From positions 124,001-188,000 of the forward strand of contig JABTUW010000005.1 of the NCBI GenBank assembly GCA_015075185.1: a stretch of DNA of 64,000 nt. The letters are read 5' to 3'. Source of the stretch: Anaerolineales bacterium (GTDB lineage: Bacteria > Chloroflexota > Anaerolineae > 4572-78 > J111). The notes below the pieces were generated by a model. It ran no database searches, was not told the origin of the DNA, and saw only the letters and a list, made by a program, of their open reading frames with translations. Shown one piece after another: positions 1 through 7,563 of the stretch. Position 1 is the stretch's first letter, and each line of letters opens with the position of its first letter. The translations under genes and the position numbers were made by a program.

Positions 1-2
1 TC

Positions 3-1682
3 ATTCCAGCTGGTGAAAGCTTTTTCTGGGAGTTGGTCACCTTGATTGATATTATGCTCCTGGGCCACTGGCTGGAGATGCGCAGCGTTCGCCAGGCCTC
101 CGGCGCCTTGAATGAACTGGCGAAACTCATGCCGGATACAGCCGAGCGGGTCCGGGCCGACGGCTCCACCGAGGAAGTGCCGGCCAGTACCCTGCAAACC
201 GGCGGCCTGGTCCTGGTCCGGCCGGGAGCCAGTGTCCCGGCCGACGGCGAGGTCGAGTCGGGTGAGTCAGATGTCAACGAGGCTATGATTACTGGCGAGT
301 CTAAGCCGGTGAGCAAAGGGCCGGGTGAGCGGGTCATTGCCGGGACGATCAATGGCGACGGCAGCCTGCGGGTGCGAGTGACCGCCACCGGCAGCGAGAC
401 AACCCTGGCCGGGATTATGCGGCTGGTGGAGCAGGCCCAGCAGAGCAAATCGCGCACCCAAATCCTGGCCGACAAAGCCGCCGGCTGGCTGTTCTACGTG
501 GCCCTGGCCGTCGCGGCGCTCACGGCTATCGCCTGGACGGTAGCGATTGGCTTTAATGTCGAGGTCATCGCCCGGGTAGCAACCGTACTGGTCATTGCCT
601 GCCCCCACGCGCTCGGCCTGGCTATTCCTCTGGTGGTGGCGATCACTACGGCCCTTGGGGCCAAGAACGGCATTTTAGTGCGGGACCGGCTGGCCCTGGA
701 AGAAGCCCGGCAAATCAACATGATTATTTTTGATAAGACCGGGACGCTGACCCGGGGTGAGTTTGGGGTGGTGGGCCTGGCGACGGCCGTCGGCTGGACC
801 GAGGCGCAGGCCCTGGCCCTGGCCGCGGCCATCGAGGGAGATTCGGAGCATACCATTGCCCGGGGTATCCGCCGCTCGGCCGAAGAGCGCCAACTGGCCT
901 TACCCCCGGTGACCGACTTTGAGGCCATCAAGGGCCGGGGGGTGCAGGCGATGAGTGAGGGGCATCCGGTTTACATCGGCGGGCCGCGCCTGCTGGAGAT
1001 GCTGGGTCTGGCCCTACCCCCGAACCTCGCTACATTTGAAGAACAGGCCAGCGCTAAAGGTCAGAGCGTGGTTTACCTGGTCCGGGATAACCAGCCCGTA
1101 GCCGCCTTTGCCCTGGCCGATGTCATCCGGCCCGAGAGCCAGGAAGCCATCCGACGGCTGCATGATATGGGCGTCGAGGTGGCGATGCTGACCGGTGACA
1201 GCGAAGCCGTGGCCAGGGCCGTGGCCGAGGAACTGGGCATTGACCGCTATTTCGCCCAGGTCTTGCCCGAACACAAGGATCAGAAAGTGGCTGAACTCCA
1301 GCGCCAGGGCAAGCGGGTGGCCATGGTCGGCGATGGGGTAAACGACGCCCCGGCCCTGACCCGGGCTGATGTGGGCATTGCCATCGGCAGCGGCACCGAT
1401 GTGGCCGTGGAGTCGGCTGGGATCATCCTGGTCCGGAGCAACCCGCTCGACGTGGTTCGGATCATCGAACTGAGCCGGGCCAGCTACCGCAAGATGATCC
1501 AAAATCTGCTCTGGGCGACCGGCTACAATGTTATTGCCTTGCCTCTGGCCGCCGGTATCCTGGCCCCGGTGGGTATTCTGCTCTCGCCGGCCGTGGGGGC
1601 GGTGTTTATGTCCTTGAGTACCATTGTGGTGGCCATCAACGCCCAGTTACTCCGCCGCAGCCCGGTCGCGGAACGGGGTTAA
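3..1682 (+). CDS. copB: CopB-type heavy-metal P-type ATPase, 5' end outside the window
   Basis: This is a copper/silver-exporting P1B ATPase that pumps metal out of the cytoplasm at ATP cost. The visible part starts inside the second transmembrane pair (FFWELVTLIDIMLLGHWLEM region; the reading frame is open from base 3). It then carries the actuator motif TGES, the membrane metal motif CPH, the phosphorylation motif DKTGTLT, the TGDS nucleotide-binding motif and the hinge GDGVNDAP. CPH instead of CPC is typical of the CopB (P1B-3) subgroup, so the substrate is probably copper, but this cannot be proved from sequence. The N-terminal metal-binding tail and first helices are missing. It is the first of several copper-related genes; a complete CPC-type CopA lies at 19862-22456. 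Confidence 0.93.
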   Translation: MPAGESFFWELVTLIDIMLLGHWLEMRSVRQASGALNELAKLMPDTAERVRADGSTEEVPASTLQTGGLVLVRPGASVPADGEVESGESDVNEAMITGESKPVSKGPGERVIAGTINGDGSLRVRVTATGSETTLAGIMRLVEQAQQSKSRTQILADKAAGWLFYVALAVAALTAIAWTVAIGFNVEVIARVATVLVIACPHALGLAIPLVVAITTALGAKNGILVRDRLALEEARQINMIIFDKTGTLTRGEFGVVGLATAVGWTEAQALALAAAIEGDSEHTIARGIRRSAEERQLALPPVTDFEAIKGRGVQAMSEGHPVYIGGPRLLEMLGLALPPNLATFEEQASAKGQSVVYLVRDNQPVAAFALADVIRPESQEAIRRLHDMGVEVAMLTGDSEAVARAVAEELGIDRYFAQVLPEHKDQKVAELQRQGKRVAMVGDGVNDAPALTRADVGIAIGSGTDVAVESAGIILVRSNPLDVVRIIELSRASYRKMIQNLLWATGYNVIALPLAAGILAPVGILLSPAVGAVFMSLSTIVVAINAQLLRRSPVAERG

Positions 1683-1794
1683 GGGTCGGAGTAGTCCTAG
1701 TCGGGTAGTGGATGGTTTCGGAGTCCAAAGCTGAGCTTTGAAACTTCACCACTTACTTTGCAATCACAACTGTCCTGGTCGCCTGGCCAAGAAT

Positions 1795-1860
1795 CTTTAC
1801 CAAAACTTTATACAACGCTCATAAAAAATTCATAGCCAGGGGATAAGATAAAGCCATACT
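1795..1860 (+). promoter_or_regulatory. Four 11-bp tandem half-sites upstream of the Met-rich gene
   Basis: Units begin at 1795, 1806, 1817 and 1828, exactly 11 bp apart: CTTTACC, CTTTATA, GCTCATA, ATTCATA. A -10-like CATACT lies at 1855-1860. Tandem sites one helical turn apart are the usual target form of OmpR/PhoB-type winged-helix regulators. A nearly identical array starts at 2855, before the next gene. The binding protein is unknown. The OmpR-type regulator at 16680-17360 is one candidate in the window. The remaining bases of 1683-1903 show nothing else I can support. Confidence 0.6.
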
Positions 1861-1903
1861 CAATTAACCAGTTCCAAGTTTTTTATTTCCAAGGAGATAC
1901 ACA

Positions 1904-2830
1904 ATGAATAACTCAAAACGATGGTTCTCGATAGCCCTGCTCGGTACTTTAGGAGTGCTACTGGCTGGCCTCCTGTTGGTTACGGCTCCGGCTTTTGCTC
2001 AGAATCCCGGCGGGGGTATGGGCGGTGGGATGATGGGTGGCTGGATGATGGGTAATTCGCAAGGCCTGACCGGAACGACTCCATATGGCCCCGGCGGCAT
2101 GATGGGTGGCCCCGGCTGGATGATGGGCAATACTCAGGGTTTTAGCGGGACTATCCCCTTTGGCCCCGGCGGCATGATGGGTGGTATGATGAGCGGCATG
2201 ATGAATGGGATGATGAACAGCGGGATGATGGGCGGTATGATGGTCAACAGCAACAGCCCTTTCTTCACCGCCCAACCCCTAACCCTGGCCGAAGCCACTG
2301 ATACCCTCAATGCCTATCTGAGCAGCCTGAACGACGACAACCTGGAACTGGGCGAGGTGATGATCTTTGACAACCATGCTTACGCCGAGATCGTGGAGAA
2401 AGATAGCGGCATTGGCGTGATGGAAGTCCTGGTTGATCCCACCAGCAAAGCCGTTTTCCCCGAAATGGGGCCAACGATGATGTGGAACCTCAAGTATGGC
2501 ATGATGTCCGGCTTTGGCGGTTACGGTATGATGGGCATGATGATGGGCGGCATGGGTCAGATGATGGGCCAGGGCGCTCCGACTGCTCCCTCCGCCGAGA
2601 TGCCAGTCACATCTGAAAAGGCGATTGAGACAGCGCAAAGCTACCTGGATACCTACTTCAAAGAGGCCAACCTGACTGTCGAACCTGAAGCCGACACCTT
2701 CTATGGTTACTACACCCTCCATGTTAGCCAGGACGGTCAAACTGCGGGGATGCTCAGCGTCAACGGCTACACCGGGCAGGTCTTCCCCCACACCTGGCAT
2801 GGCAAGTTAATCGAGATGAGCGGCGAGTAG
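1904..2830 (+). CDS. Exported Met-rich protein with PepSY-like repeats
   Basis: A 308-residue exported protein with a clear N-terminal signal peptide (about residues 1-32, ending near AFAQ). A region extremely rich in methionine and glycine follows (MMGG and MMGN repeats, about residues 37-120). After it come two related alpha/beta modules (about 125-200 and 235-305) with a shared TGQVFP or KAVFPE ending, similar to PepSY-type domains. Met clusters bind Cu(I) in known copper-handling proteins, so periplasmic or surface copper buffering is a reasonable inference beside the CopB pump. A strong ribosome site (AAGGAG) precedes ATG 1904. The repetitive Met codons create long open frames on the other strand that are not genes. 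Confidence 0.8.
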   Translation: MNNSKRWFSIALLGTLGVLLAGLLLVTAPAFAQNPGGGMGGGMMGGWMMGNSQGLTGTTPYGPGGMMGGPGWMMGNTQGFSGTIPFGPGGMMGGMMSGMMNGMMNSGMMGGMMVNSNSPFFTAQPLTLAEATDTLNAYLSSLNDDNLELGEVMIFDNHAYAEIVEKDSGIGVMEVLVDPTSKAVFPEMGPTMMWNLKYGMMSGFGGYGMMGMMMGGMGQMMGQGAPTAPSAEMPVTSEKAIETAQSYLDTYFKEANLTVEPEADTFYGYYTLHVSQDGQTAGMLSVNGYTGQVFPHTWHGKLIEMSGE

Positions 2831-2854
2831 ACAACCTTTAACTCAGCCTTATGC

Positions 2855-2909
2855 CTTTACCAAATCTTTATTCAGACTTCAAACCACCTTTAAGATTAGC
2901 TGCTATGCT
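2855..2909 (+). promoter_or_regulatory. Second 11-bp tandem array, upstream of the candidate selenoprotein gene
   Basis: Units begin at 2855, 2866, 2877 and 2888: CTTTACC, CTTTATT, CTTCAAA, CTTTAAG, again 11 bp apart. A -10-like TATGCT lies at 2904-2909. The first two units match the array at 1795 in 17 of 19 bases. The distance from first unit to -10 is 49 bp here and 60 bp at 1795, a difference of 11 bp, about one helical turn. Both genes therefore probably answer to the same OmpR/PhoB-type regulator. Confidence 0.6.
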
Positions 2910-2997
2910 GAGAGGGAAGTTTGGCAACAAGATTTAGTCATCCACCCCAACTTGCTAAAATTTTTGTAGAAGTTGGGTTATTTCAGGAGGAACAAGC

Positions 2998-3480
2998 TTG
3001 TCTAAAAAAGGAAAGAACAAAAGCAGTACGGTTCGACCCGCTGCGCGGCCGGCCTGGCTGCTGTGGACGGTCCTGGCCGCCGTTGTTTTAATTGTCGGCG
3101 GGCTGAGTTACATCCTGATCGTCGGGGTCAATGGACCGGAAACCGGCACGCCTAAAGTGGCTATTGACCGGACTGAGGTGGATGAGGGCTATCAAAAGTT
3201 AGGGGCCACAGTCCGCACCACGTTCAAACTGCGCAACGAGGGTGATGGGCCACTCCGGGTATTGGGGGAACCGCAGGTCCAAGCCGTCGAGGGCTGCTGA
3301 CCACCTCGCGCTGTCGTCAGTTCGACGACCATAAAACCCGGGCAGGAAGCTGAACTCTCAATGGAATATATGATGCACGAAGGGATGGATGGTCCCCACC
3401 TTTTTGAAGTGACCGTGCGCACTAACGATCCCCAGAAACCGGAACTGGTTCTCACCGCTAAATCTGACTGGGGACCATAA
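2998..3480 (+). CDS. DUF1573-like membrane protein, candidate selenoprotein (in-frame UGA at codon 101)
   Basis: The start is TTG 2998, preceded by AGGAGG at 2985-2990. A lysine/arginine-rich head is followed by one membrane helix (about residues 18-42) and an extracytoplasmic Ig-like domain of DUF1573 type. The frame meets TGA at 3298-3300 directly after VEGC and then stays open, in the same frame, for 59 more codons to TAA 3478-3480. The second part clearly continues the same domain (PPRAVVSSTT, MMHEGMDGPH, TVRTNDPQ). Related proteins, as I remember the family, carry Cys-Cys-Pro-Pro here, so the UGA stands where a cysteine is expected. A hairpin with SECIS features follows at once (3313-3329). 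The alternative is a nonsense mutation giving a 100-residue truncated product. No Sec machinery gene is in the window. Confidence 0.72.
3313..3329 (+). promoter_or_regulatory. Candidate bacterial SECIS hairpin
   Basis: A perfect 6-bp stem GTCGTC/GACGAC (3313-3318 with 3324-3329) closes a five-base loop AGTTC (3319-3323). Exactly 18 bases separate the TGA at 3298-3300 from the loop. Bacterial SECIS elements lie just after the UGA inside the coding region, and their small apical loop has a G in its first two positions, often GU. All of these are met. The short lower stem is not strong, so folding and SelB binding remain to be shown. Confidence 0.55.
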
Positions 3481-3511
3481 GTGCGGACTTATTAAAGAGG
3501 TGAGGGTAGCG

Positions 3512-4186
3512 ATGGACAAAACCGGACCGATTCGGGTGGTTTTGGCCGACGATCACACCGTCGTGCGGAAAGGCATCCGCGATTTTCTGGAAGAAGAGGG
3601 CGATATTCAGGTGGTGGCCGAAGCGACCACCGGCGCTGAAGCACTTGCCTTGACGTTGGAGCACCAGCCTGATGTCGCGGTACTGGACATCCAGATGCCG
3701 GTGATGACCGGCATCGAGGCCGCCCGGCAGATCAAGGCCCAAGCTCCCAGCGTACAAGTGCTGGTGCTGACCGCTTATGACGAAGACCCTTACATTTTTG
3801 CTATGCTCCAGGCCGGCGCCAGTGGCTACGTTTTAAAGAATGCGCCCTCTGAGGAACTCATTCGGGCGGTGCGCACCGTGGCTGCCGGTGGCTCAGCGCT
3901 GGACCCGGTGGTTACGGCTAAAGTGATGGCCCAGTTGAATACGGGCAAGCCCCTTGGCGCGCAGGCGGCTATTGAGAAGCTGACCCAGCGGGAGATGGAT
4001 GTGCTGCGTTTGGCGGCTAAGGGACACACTAACCGGGCTATTGGCCTGGAGCTGAACATCAGTGACCGGACAGTGCAGGGACACCTGGCCAATATCTTTG
4101 GCAAATTTGGCGTCACGACCCGAACCGAAGCGGTGCTGCTGGCGATGAAACAGGGCTGGATTACACTGGACGAAGCCGTGGAGTAG
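3512..4186 (+). CDS. NarL/FixJ-family response regulator
   Basis: A cytoplasmic two-component transcription factor of 224 residues. The receiver domain (about 7-122) has the acidic pocket ADDH, phosphoacceptor Asp59 in LDIQMP, and the conserved Thr (LVLTAYD) and Lys (VLKNA). The C-terminal LuxR-type helix-turn-helix (about 155-215) reads LTQREMDVLRLAAKG through DRTVQGHL. I prefer ATG 3512 over an in-frame GTG at 3500, because that GTG lies inside the probable ribosome site GAGGTGA. Three bases separate it from the kinase gene downstream, so the two form one operon and probably a cognate pair. Confidence 0.93.
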   Translation: MDKTGPIRVVLADDHTVVRKGIRDFLEEEGDIQVVAEATTGAEALALTLEHQPDVAVLDIQMPVMTGIEAARQIKAQAPSVQVLVLTAYDEDPYIFAMLQAGASGYVLKNAPSEELIRAVRTVAAGGSALDPVVTAKVMAQLNTGKPLGAQAAIEKLTQREMDVLRLAAKGHTNRAIGLELNISDRTVQGHLANIFGKFGVTTRTEAVLLAMKQGWITLDEAVE

Positions 4187-4189
4187 CCG

Positions 4190-5950
4190 GTGCTGCGACC
4201 CTTGGGCAGTTTACGTGGGCTGCGCGTTCAGCTCTTGCTGTGGCTGGTGCTGCCCTTGACCCTGGTTTTGGTGGGGGTGGCTATCACCGGCATCAGCGTC
4301 CATCAAAACTCAATGCGGCGGATGGTGGAGGAGCTAGATGCTCGTTCCGCTCGTTTGGCTGCTGCCCACTTGAGTGATGGCCTGGCCGAGCGGGTGGCCT
4401 GGTTACAGCTCAGCGCCCTTAACCCGGCCCTGCCGCCGGAGCGGATCTCCCAGATGTTCTTCGACGGCGGGCTGGCTCGCTTTGATGGTTCCGGTCAAGT
4501 AGTAGAGGCCCTTCCTTCGGTTGAAGCCTGGCGCGACCGGCCCATCCCTGCTCTACTCCTCCACGCTGCACCTGAAGTTTCCACCACCTCAACCCCCTTT
4601 TCTCCCCTCTTTGTTGACCCTCTGTCAGGTCGCTCGAGTCTGTTCATTCACACGACCACCCCAGATGAGGGTATGCTTGCCGGCGTAGTTTCCCTGGAAC
4701 AGCTCGGCTTGACGGAAGTAGTGGTCCAGGCCAGAAATCCAGTCGAGATGAAGCCAGCGGTTGAAATGCCTCCGGCCACCAGCCATAACCCGGCTCCCAG
4801 TGGCGCTGTTGCTTTCCTGGTGGATACCACCGGGTGGGTCATCTATCATCCTATCCCGGCGCTGGTCGGGCAGAATTTCAAGGCGCACGAGGGGGTGGCC
4901 GCAGTGATTCAAGGCCAGGCGGGAGCGACCTACCACCAAGAGCCGGACGGCCAGGAGTGGGCTGTTGGCTATGCGCCGGTAGATGGCCCAGGCTGGGGCT
5001 TGATTGTCCAGGAGCCGTGGGAGGCGTTGATCGCCCCCAGCATGCGCTTCTCTCTCCTGGCCCCGCTGACCGTGGTCGTCGCCGCCCTGATTTCCGGGTT
5101 GGCCGTCACCTTTGGCCTGCGCTACCTGGTCCATCCCTTACAAACCCTGGACCGGCAGGCAACCCGGCTCGCCTGGGGCGATTTTACGGCGGTGAGCACG
5201 CCGGTTGGGGGGGTGCAGGAGATCGAGGATTTGCGGCGAACCTTAGCCGGAATGGCCGAACAAATCCGGCGTTACCAGGCCGGGATGCGCGATTACATTG
5301 CGGGAGTCACCCTGGCTCAGGAGGAGGAACGCAAGCGGCTGGCTCGCGACCTGCACGATGAGACCGTTCAAGCCCTGATTGCCCTGGGCCATCGCATCGA
5401 GATGGTCCAGAAGGCCCTGGACAAAGACCCGGAAAAAGCCCGCCAGCGGCTGGCCGAGCTGCGTGTGCTAGCCAGCAGCACCCAGGACGAAGTGCGACGC
5501 TTCAGCCGGGCGCTGCGTCCCCTCTACCTGGAAGACCTGGGCTTTGTACCCGCCCTGGAAATGCTGGCCCAGGAAATCGAGCGCCAGAGCGGTCTGGCAA
5601 TTTCGGTCAGGATTGAGGGCGAAGCACGCCGTTTGGCTCCCGACCTGGAGTTGGCCGCTTACCGGATCGCCCAGGAAGGCTTGAGCAACATTGTGCGCCA
5701 CGCCCAGGCTCAAAATGCCTGGCTGACCGTCAGCTTTACCCCGTGTGAATTAACCCTGCGCCTTCAGGATGATGGCCGGGGCTTTGAGCCGCCTGCCAAC
5801 CCGGCCGAGCTGGCCCACACCGGTCATTTTGGGCTGATGGGCCTGCACGAGCGGGCGTTGCTCTTTGGCGGGCGGTTAGAAGTCCACTCTCAGCCGGGCG
5901 AAGGTACCACCCTGGAAGTTTTCCTTCCCTTACCCGATACCCCTAGATAA
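4190..5950 (+). CDS. Membrane sensor histidine kinase, NarX/HisKA_3 type
   Basis: A 586-residue kinase starting with GTG 4190, four bases after the regulator's stop. Two membrane helices (about 12-36 and 285-308) flank a large extracytoplasmic sensor region that ends in a PDC/Cache-like fold (VDTTGWVIYHP). Then come HAMP, a HisKA_3 dimerisation helix with phosphorylated His389 (ARDLHDET), and a HATPase with N box (EGLSNIVRHA) and G boxes (DDGRGFE, GHFGLMGLHER). HisKA_3 kinases pair with NarL-type regulators, as found directly upstream. The signal sensed is not evident; the surrounding copper and redox genes suggest metal or redox stress. Confidence 0.92.
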   Translation: MLRPLGSLRGLRVQLLLWLVLPLTLVLVGVAITGISVHQNSMRRMVEELDARSARLAAAHLSDGLAERVAWLQLSALNPALPPERISQMFFDGGLARFDGSGQVVEALPSVEAWRDRPIPALLLHAAPEVSTTSTPFSPLFVDPLSGRSSLFIHTTTPDEGMLAGVVSLEQLGLTEVVVQARNPVEMKPAVEMPPATSHNPAPSGAVAFLVDTTGWVIYHPIPALVGQNFKAHEGVAAVIQGQAGATYHQEPDGQEWAVGYAPVDGPGWGLIVQEPWEALIAPSMRFSLLAPLTVVVAALISGLAVTFGLRYLVHPLQTLDRQATRLAWGDFTAVSTPVGGVQEIEDLRRTLAGMAEQIRRYQAGMRDYIAGVTLAQEEERKRLARDLHDETVQALIALGHRIEMVQKALDKDPEKARQRLAELRVLASSTQDEVRRFSRALRPLYLEDLGFVPALEMLAQEIERQSGLAISVRIEGEARRLAPDLELAAYRIAQEGLSNIVRHAQAQNAWLTVSFTPCELTLRLQDDGRGFEPPANPAELAHTGHFGLMGLHERALLFGGRLEVHSQPGEGTTLEVFLPLPDTPR

Positions 5951-6068
5951 ACCAATAGAGCAAGGTTTCATTAATTCCGACAAGCACAAATATAATTATA
6001 GATATTGCAGGGCTAACAGAGATTATCAAATGATATCCAACTAACAGGTCAAATGGCCCGGTTTAAAA

Positions 6069-6126
6069 CCCCGCTAAATGGCGGGGGTAGTGCCGCGTCA
6101 TTCGGCGCTATCGCCGGTTCCTTTTT
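6069..6126 (+). terminator. Two hairpins with a T-tract after the kinase gene
   Basis: CCCCGC (6069-6074) pairs with GCGGGG (6081-6086), and CGGCG (6103-6107) pairs with CGCCG (6112-6116). A T run follows at 6122-6126. The second hairpin with its T run is a plausible intrinsic terminator for the two-component operon. The rest of 5951-6199 shows nothing else I can name. Confidence 0.45.
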
Positions 6127-6199
6127 CGGTTTAAACTGTGAGTAATATTTTTCACGAAATACTGCGGGTTTGGACTTCATTCAAACCAGAAGCTTGACA

Positions 6200-6964
6200 A
6201 TGATCACTCAATCCGTTTCTATTCAACAATCAACCCTCGCCATTCGCGGTATGACCTGTATGGGCTGCGTGGCGACGATCGAACGGGTGATGAAGGCTTT
6301 ACCTGGAGTTCAAACCGTACGGGTGGACCTCTCGGCCAAGCAAGCCCAAGTCAGTTATGATACGACCCTGGTGGGCGTACCCGAACTGGCCGAGGCTGTG
6401 GCTAAAGCCGGTTATACCGTAGATCAAGGCGCCCCCTATCCACTCCAACAGCCGTCTACTCCCAATGAAGTTACTCGTCCCTGGCAACGTCCTGTCCTTT
6501 TTAGTCTATTGGGGATGGTTGGATTGATGGCACTTTACCTCATTCTGGTTAGCCTGGCCGAAGGATGGACCCACGCGGTGCAGCTTCTGATCGAGGATGC
6601 CTGGCTGATCGGGCCGATTATGACCGGCTTTGGGGTGCAGGTCGGCTTGTACACTTACCTCAAAACGGGACTCCATGCTGCAGCTCACGGCACAGGTGCT
6701 CTGGCCGGAGCCGGGGGTGGTACTTCGACGGCGGCGATGGTTGCCTGTTGCGCCCACCACGTCACCGATGTTTTGCCCCTGCTGGGCCTGTCGGCGGCAG
6801 CCACTTTCCTGGCTGAGTACCGGATACCGTTTATGCTGGTGGGCCTGGCAATGAACCTGATCGGCATTGGCGTAATGGGCTTTTTGATTATCCGCCAGCG
6901 GCGCTGCCTGGCCGAATGCACTTTGAAGAGCCAGCCTGCACCCTCTACGTCTGCATGTCACTGA
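6200..6964 (+). CDS. HMA-domain membrane protein with a CCAHH motif
   Basis: The N-terminal heavy-metal-associated domain (about residues 12-75 from ATG 6200) has the Cu(I)-binding motif GMTCMGC. Four predicted membrane helices follow. A Cys-Cys-Ala-His-His motif sits between helices, just before VTDVLPLLGLSAA. That looks like a second metal site inside the membrane domain, comparable in layout to small mercury/copper transport proteins, though I cannot name a characterised homologue. The C-terminus holds further Cys residues (RRCLAEC, CH end). ATG 6200 is preferred over TTG 6170; neither has a strong ribosome site. Probable role: copper transfer between pump, sensor and periplasmic proteins. 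Confidence 0.75.
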   Translation: MITQSVSIQQSTLAIRGMTCMGCVATIERVMKALPGVQTVRVDLSAKQAQVSYDTTLVGVPELAEAVAKAGYTVDQGAPYPLQQPSTPNEVTRPWQRPVLFSLLGMVGLMALYLILVSLAEGWTHAVQLLIEDAWLIGPIMTGFGVQVGLYTYLKTGLHAAAHGTGALAGAGGGTSTAAMVACCAHHVTDVLPLLGLSAAATFLAEYRIPFMLVGLAMNLIGIGVMGFLIIRQRRCLAECTLKSQPAPSTSACH

Positions 6965-7010
6965 ACAAAGTAGCAGGGGAACAAAGTAGCAAAGCCTGTT
7001 ACCCTGCTAC
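6962..7010 (+). repeat. Direct plus inverted repeat ahead of the lipoprotein gene
   Basis: GAACAAAGTAGCA occurs twice, at about 6963 and 6979. GTAGCAGGG (6970-6978) is the exact reverse complement of CCCTGCTAC (7002-7010), so the leader can form a 9-bp hairpin. It may terminate the upstream transcript or regulate the gene at 7032, whose ribosome site lies in a small palindrome GAGATTATCTC. No T run follows. Confidence 0.4.
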
Positions 7011-7031
7011 CCGAAAAGGAGATTATCTCTA

Positions 7032-7526
7032 ATGAAACAAGGAATTCTGCTCATCCTCATTTTCACTGTAACGGGCCTTCTGGCTGCCTGTAGCAGTGGA
7101 GCCGTTCAACCCCAACTGGCTCAAGCCGGAGCGATGCAAGCTCAAACAACTCAACCGGAGAAGGTGCAAACTCTACCAGTGGCCCTGACTTTCGAGAGTC
7201 AAACAAACGACGAGAAAGCCGTTACCGTAGAGGTTACCCCGCTTAACCTGCCCCAGGGCGGGACAAGCCTGGATTTTGAAGTCGCTTTCAACACCCACTC
7301 GGTTGAACTGGATTTTGACCCGGTCAAGATTAGTGTGCTGCGAGACGACCAGGGACACGAATACCCGGCCCTGGCCTGGGAGGGTCCTGGTCCGACTGGA
7401 CACCACCGCTCTGGTACCCTCCGGTTCAAAGTTTTCGATCATCCCACTAATTTTGTCGAAGTGGTGATTCGGGATGTCGCCGGGGTGCCGGAACGGGTCT
7501 TTCGTTGGGATTTAACCGAAAAATAG
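7032..7526 (+). CDS. Small lipoprotein, function unknown
   Basis: A 164-residue lipoprotein. The signal peptide ends in a lipobox LAAC, so Cys19 or Cys20 is probably acylated. After a Gln/Ala/Thr-rich linker (to about residue 50) comes one beta-rich domain with short conserved-looking patches LDFEVAFNTHS and PGPTGHHRSG and the ending VFRWDL. I do not recognise a named family; the two adjacent histidines could bind metal. Ribosome site AAAAGGAG precedes ATG 7032. It lies 37 bases before the next gene and is probably co-transcribed with it and with the HMA protein. Confidence 0.72.
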   Translation: MKQGILLILIFTVTGLLAACSSGAVQPQLAQAGAMQAQTTQPEKVQTLPVALTFESQTNDEKAVTVEVTPLNLPQGGTSLDFEVAFNTHSVELDFDPVKISVLRDDQGHEYPALAWEGPGPTGHHRSGTLRFKVFDHPTNFVEVVIRDVAGVPERVFRWDLTEK

Positions 7527-7563
7527 TTTGAGCGATCTTAACCTCTTAGAAGGAGACCTGCTG

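Noticed and set aside
1958..2800. Long His-rich open frames on the - strand opposite the Met-rich gene
   Set aside because: They are the complement of repeated ATG codons (CAT reads as His). The + strand has signal peptide, ribosome site and domain pattern.
3192..3455. Open frame on the - strand across the UGA region
   Set aside because: No ribosome site or recognisable product; it mirrors the DUF1573-like gene.
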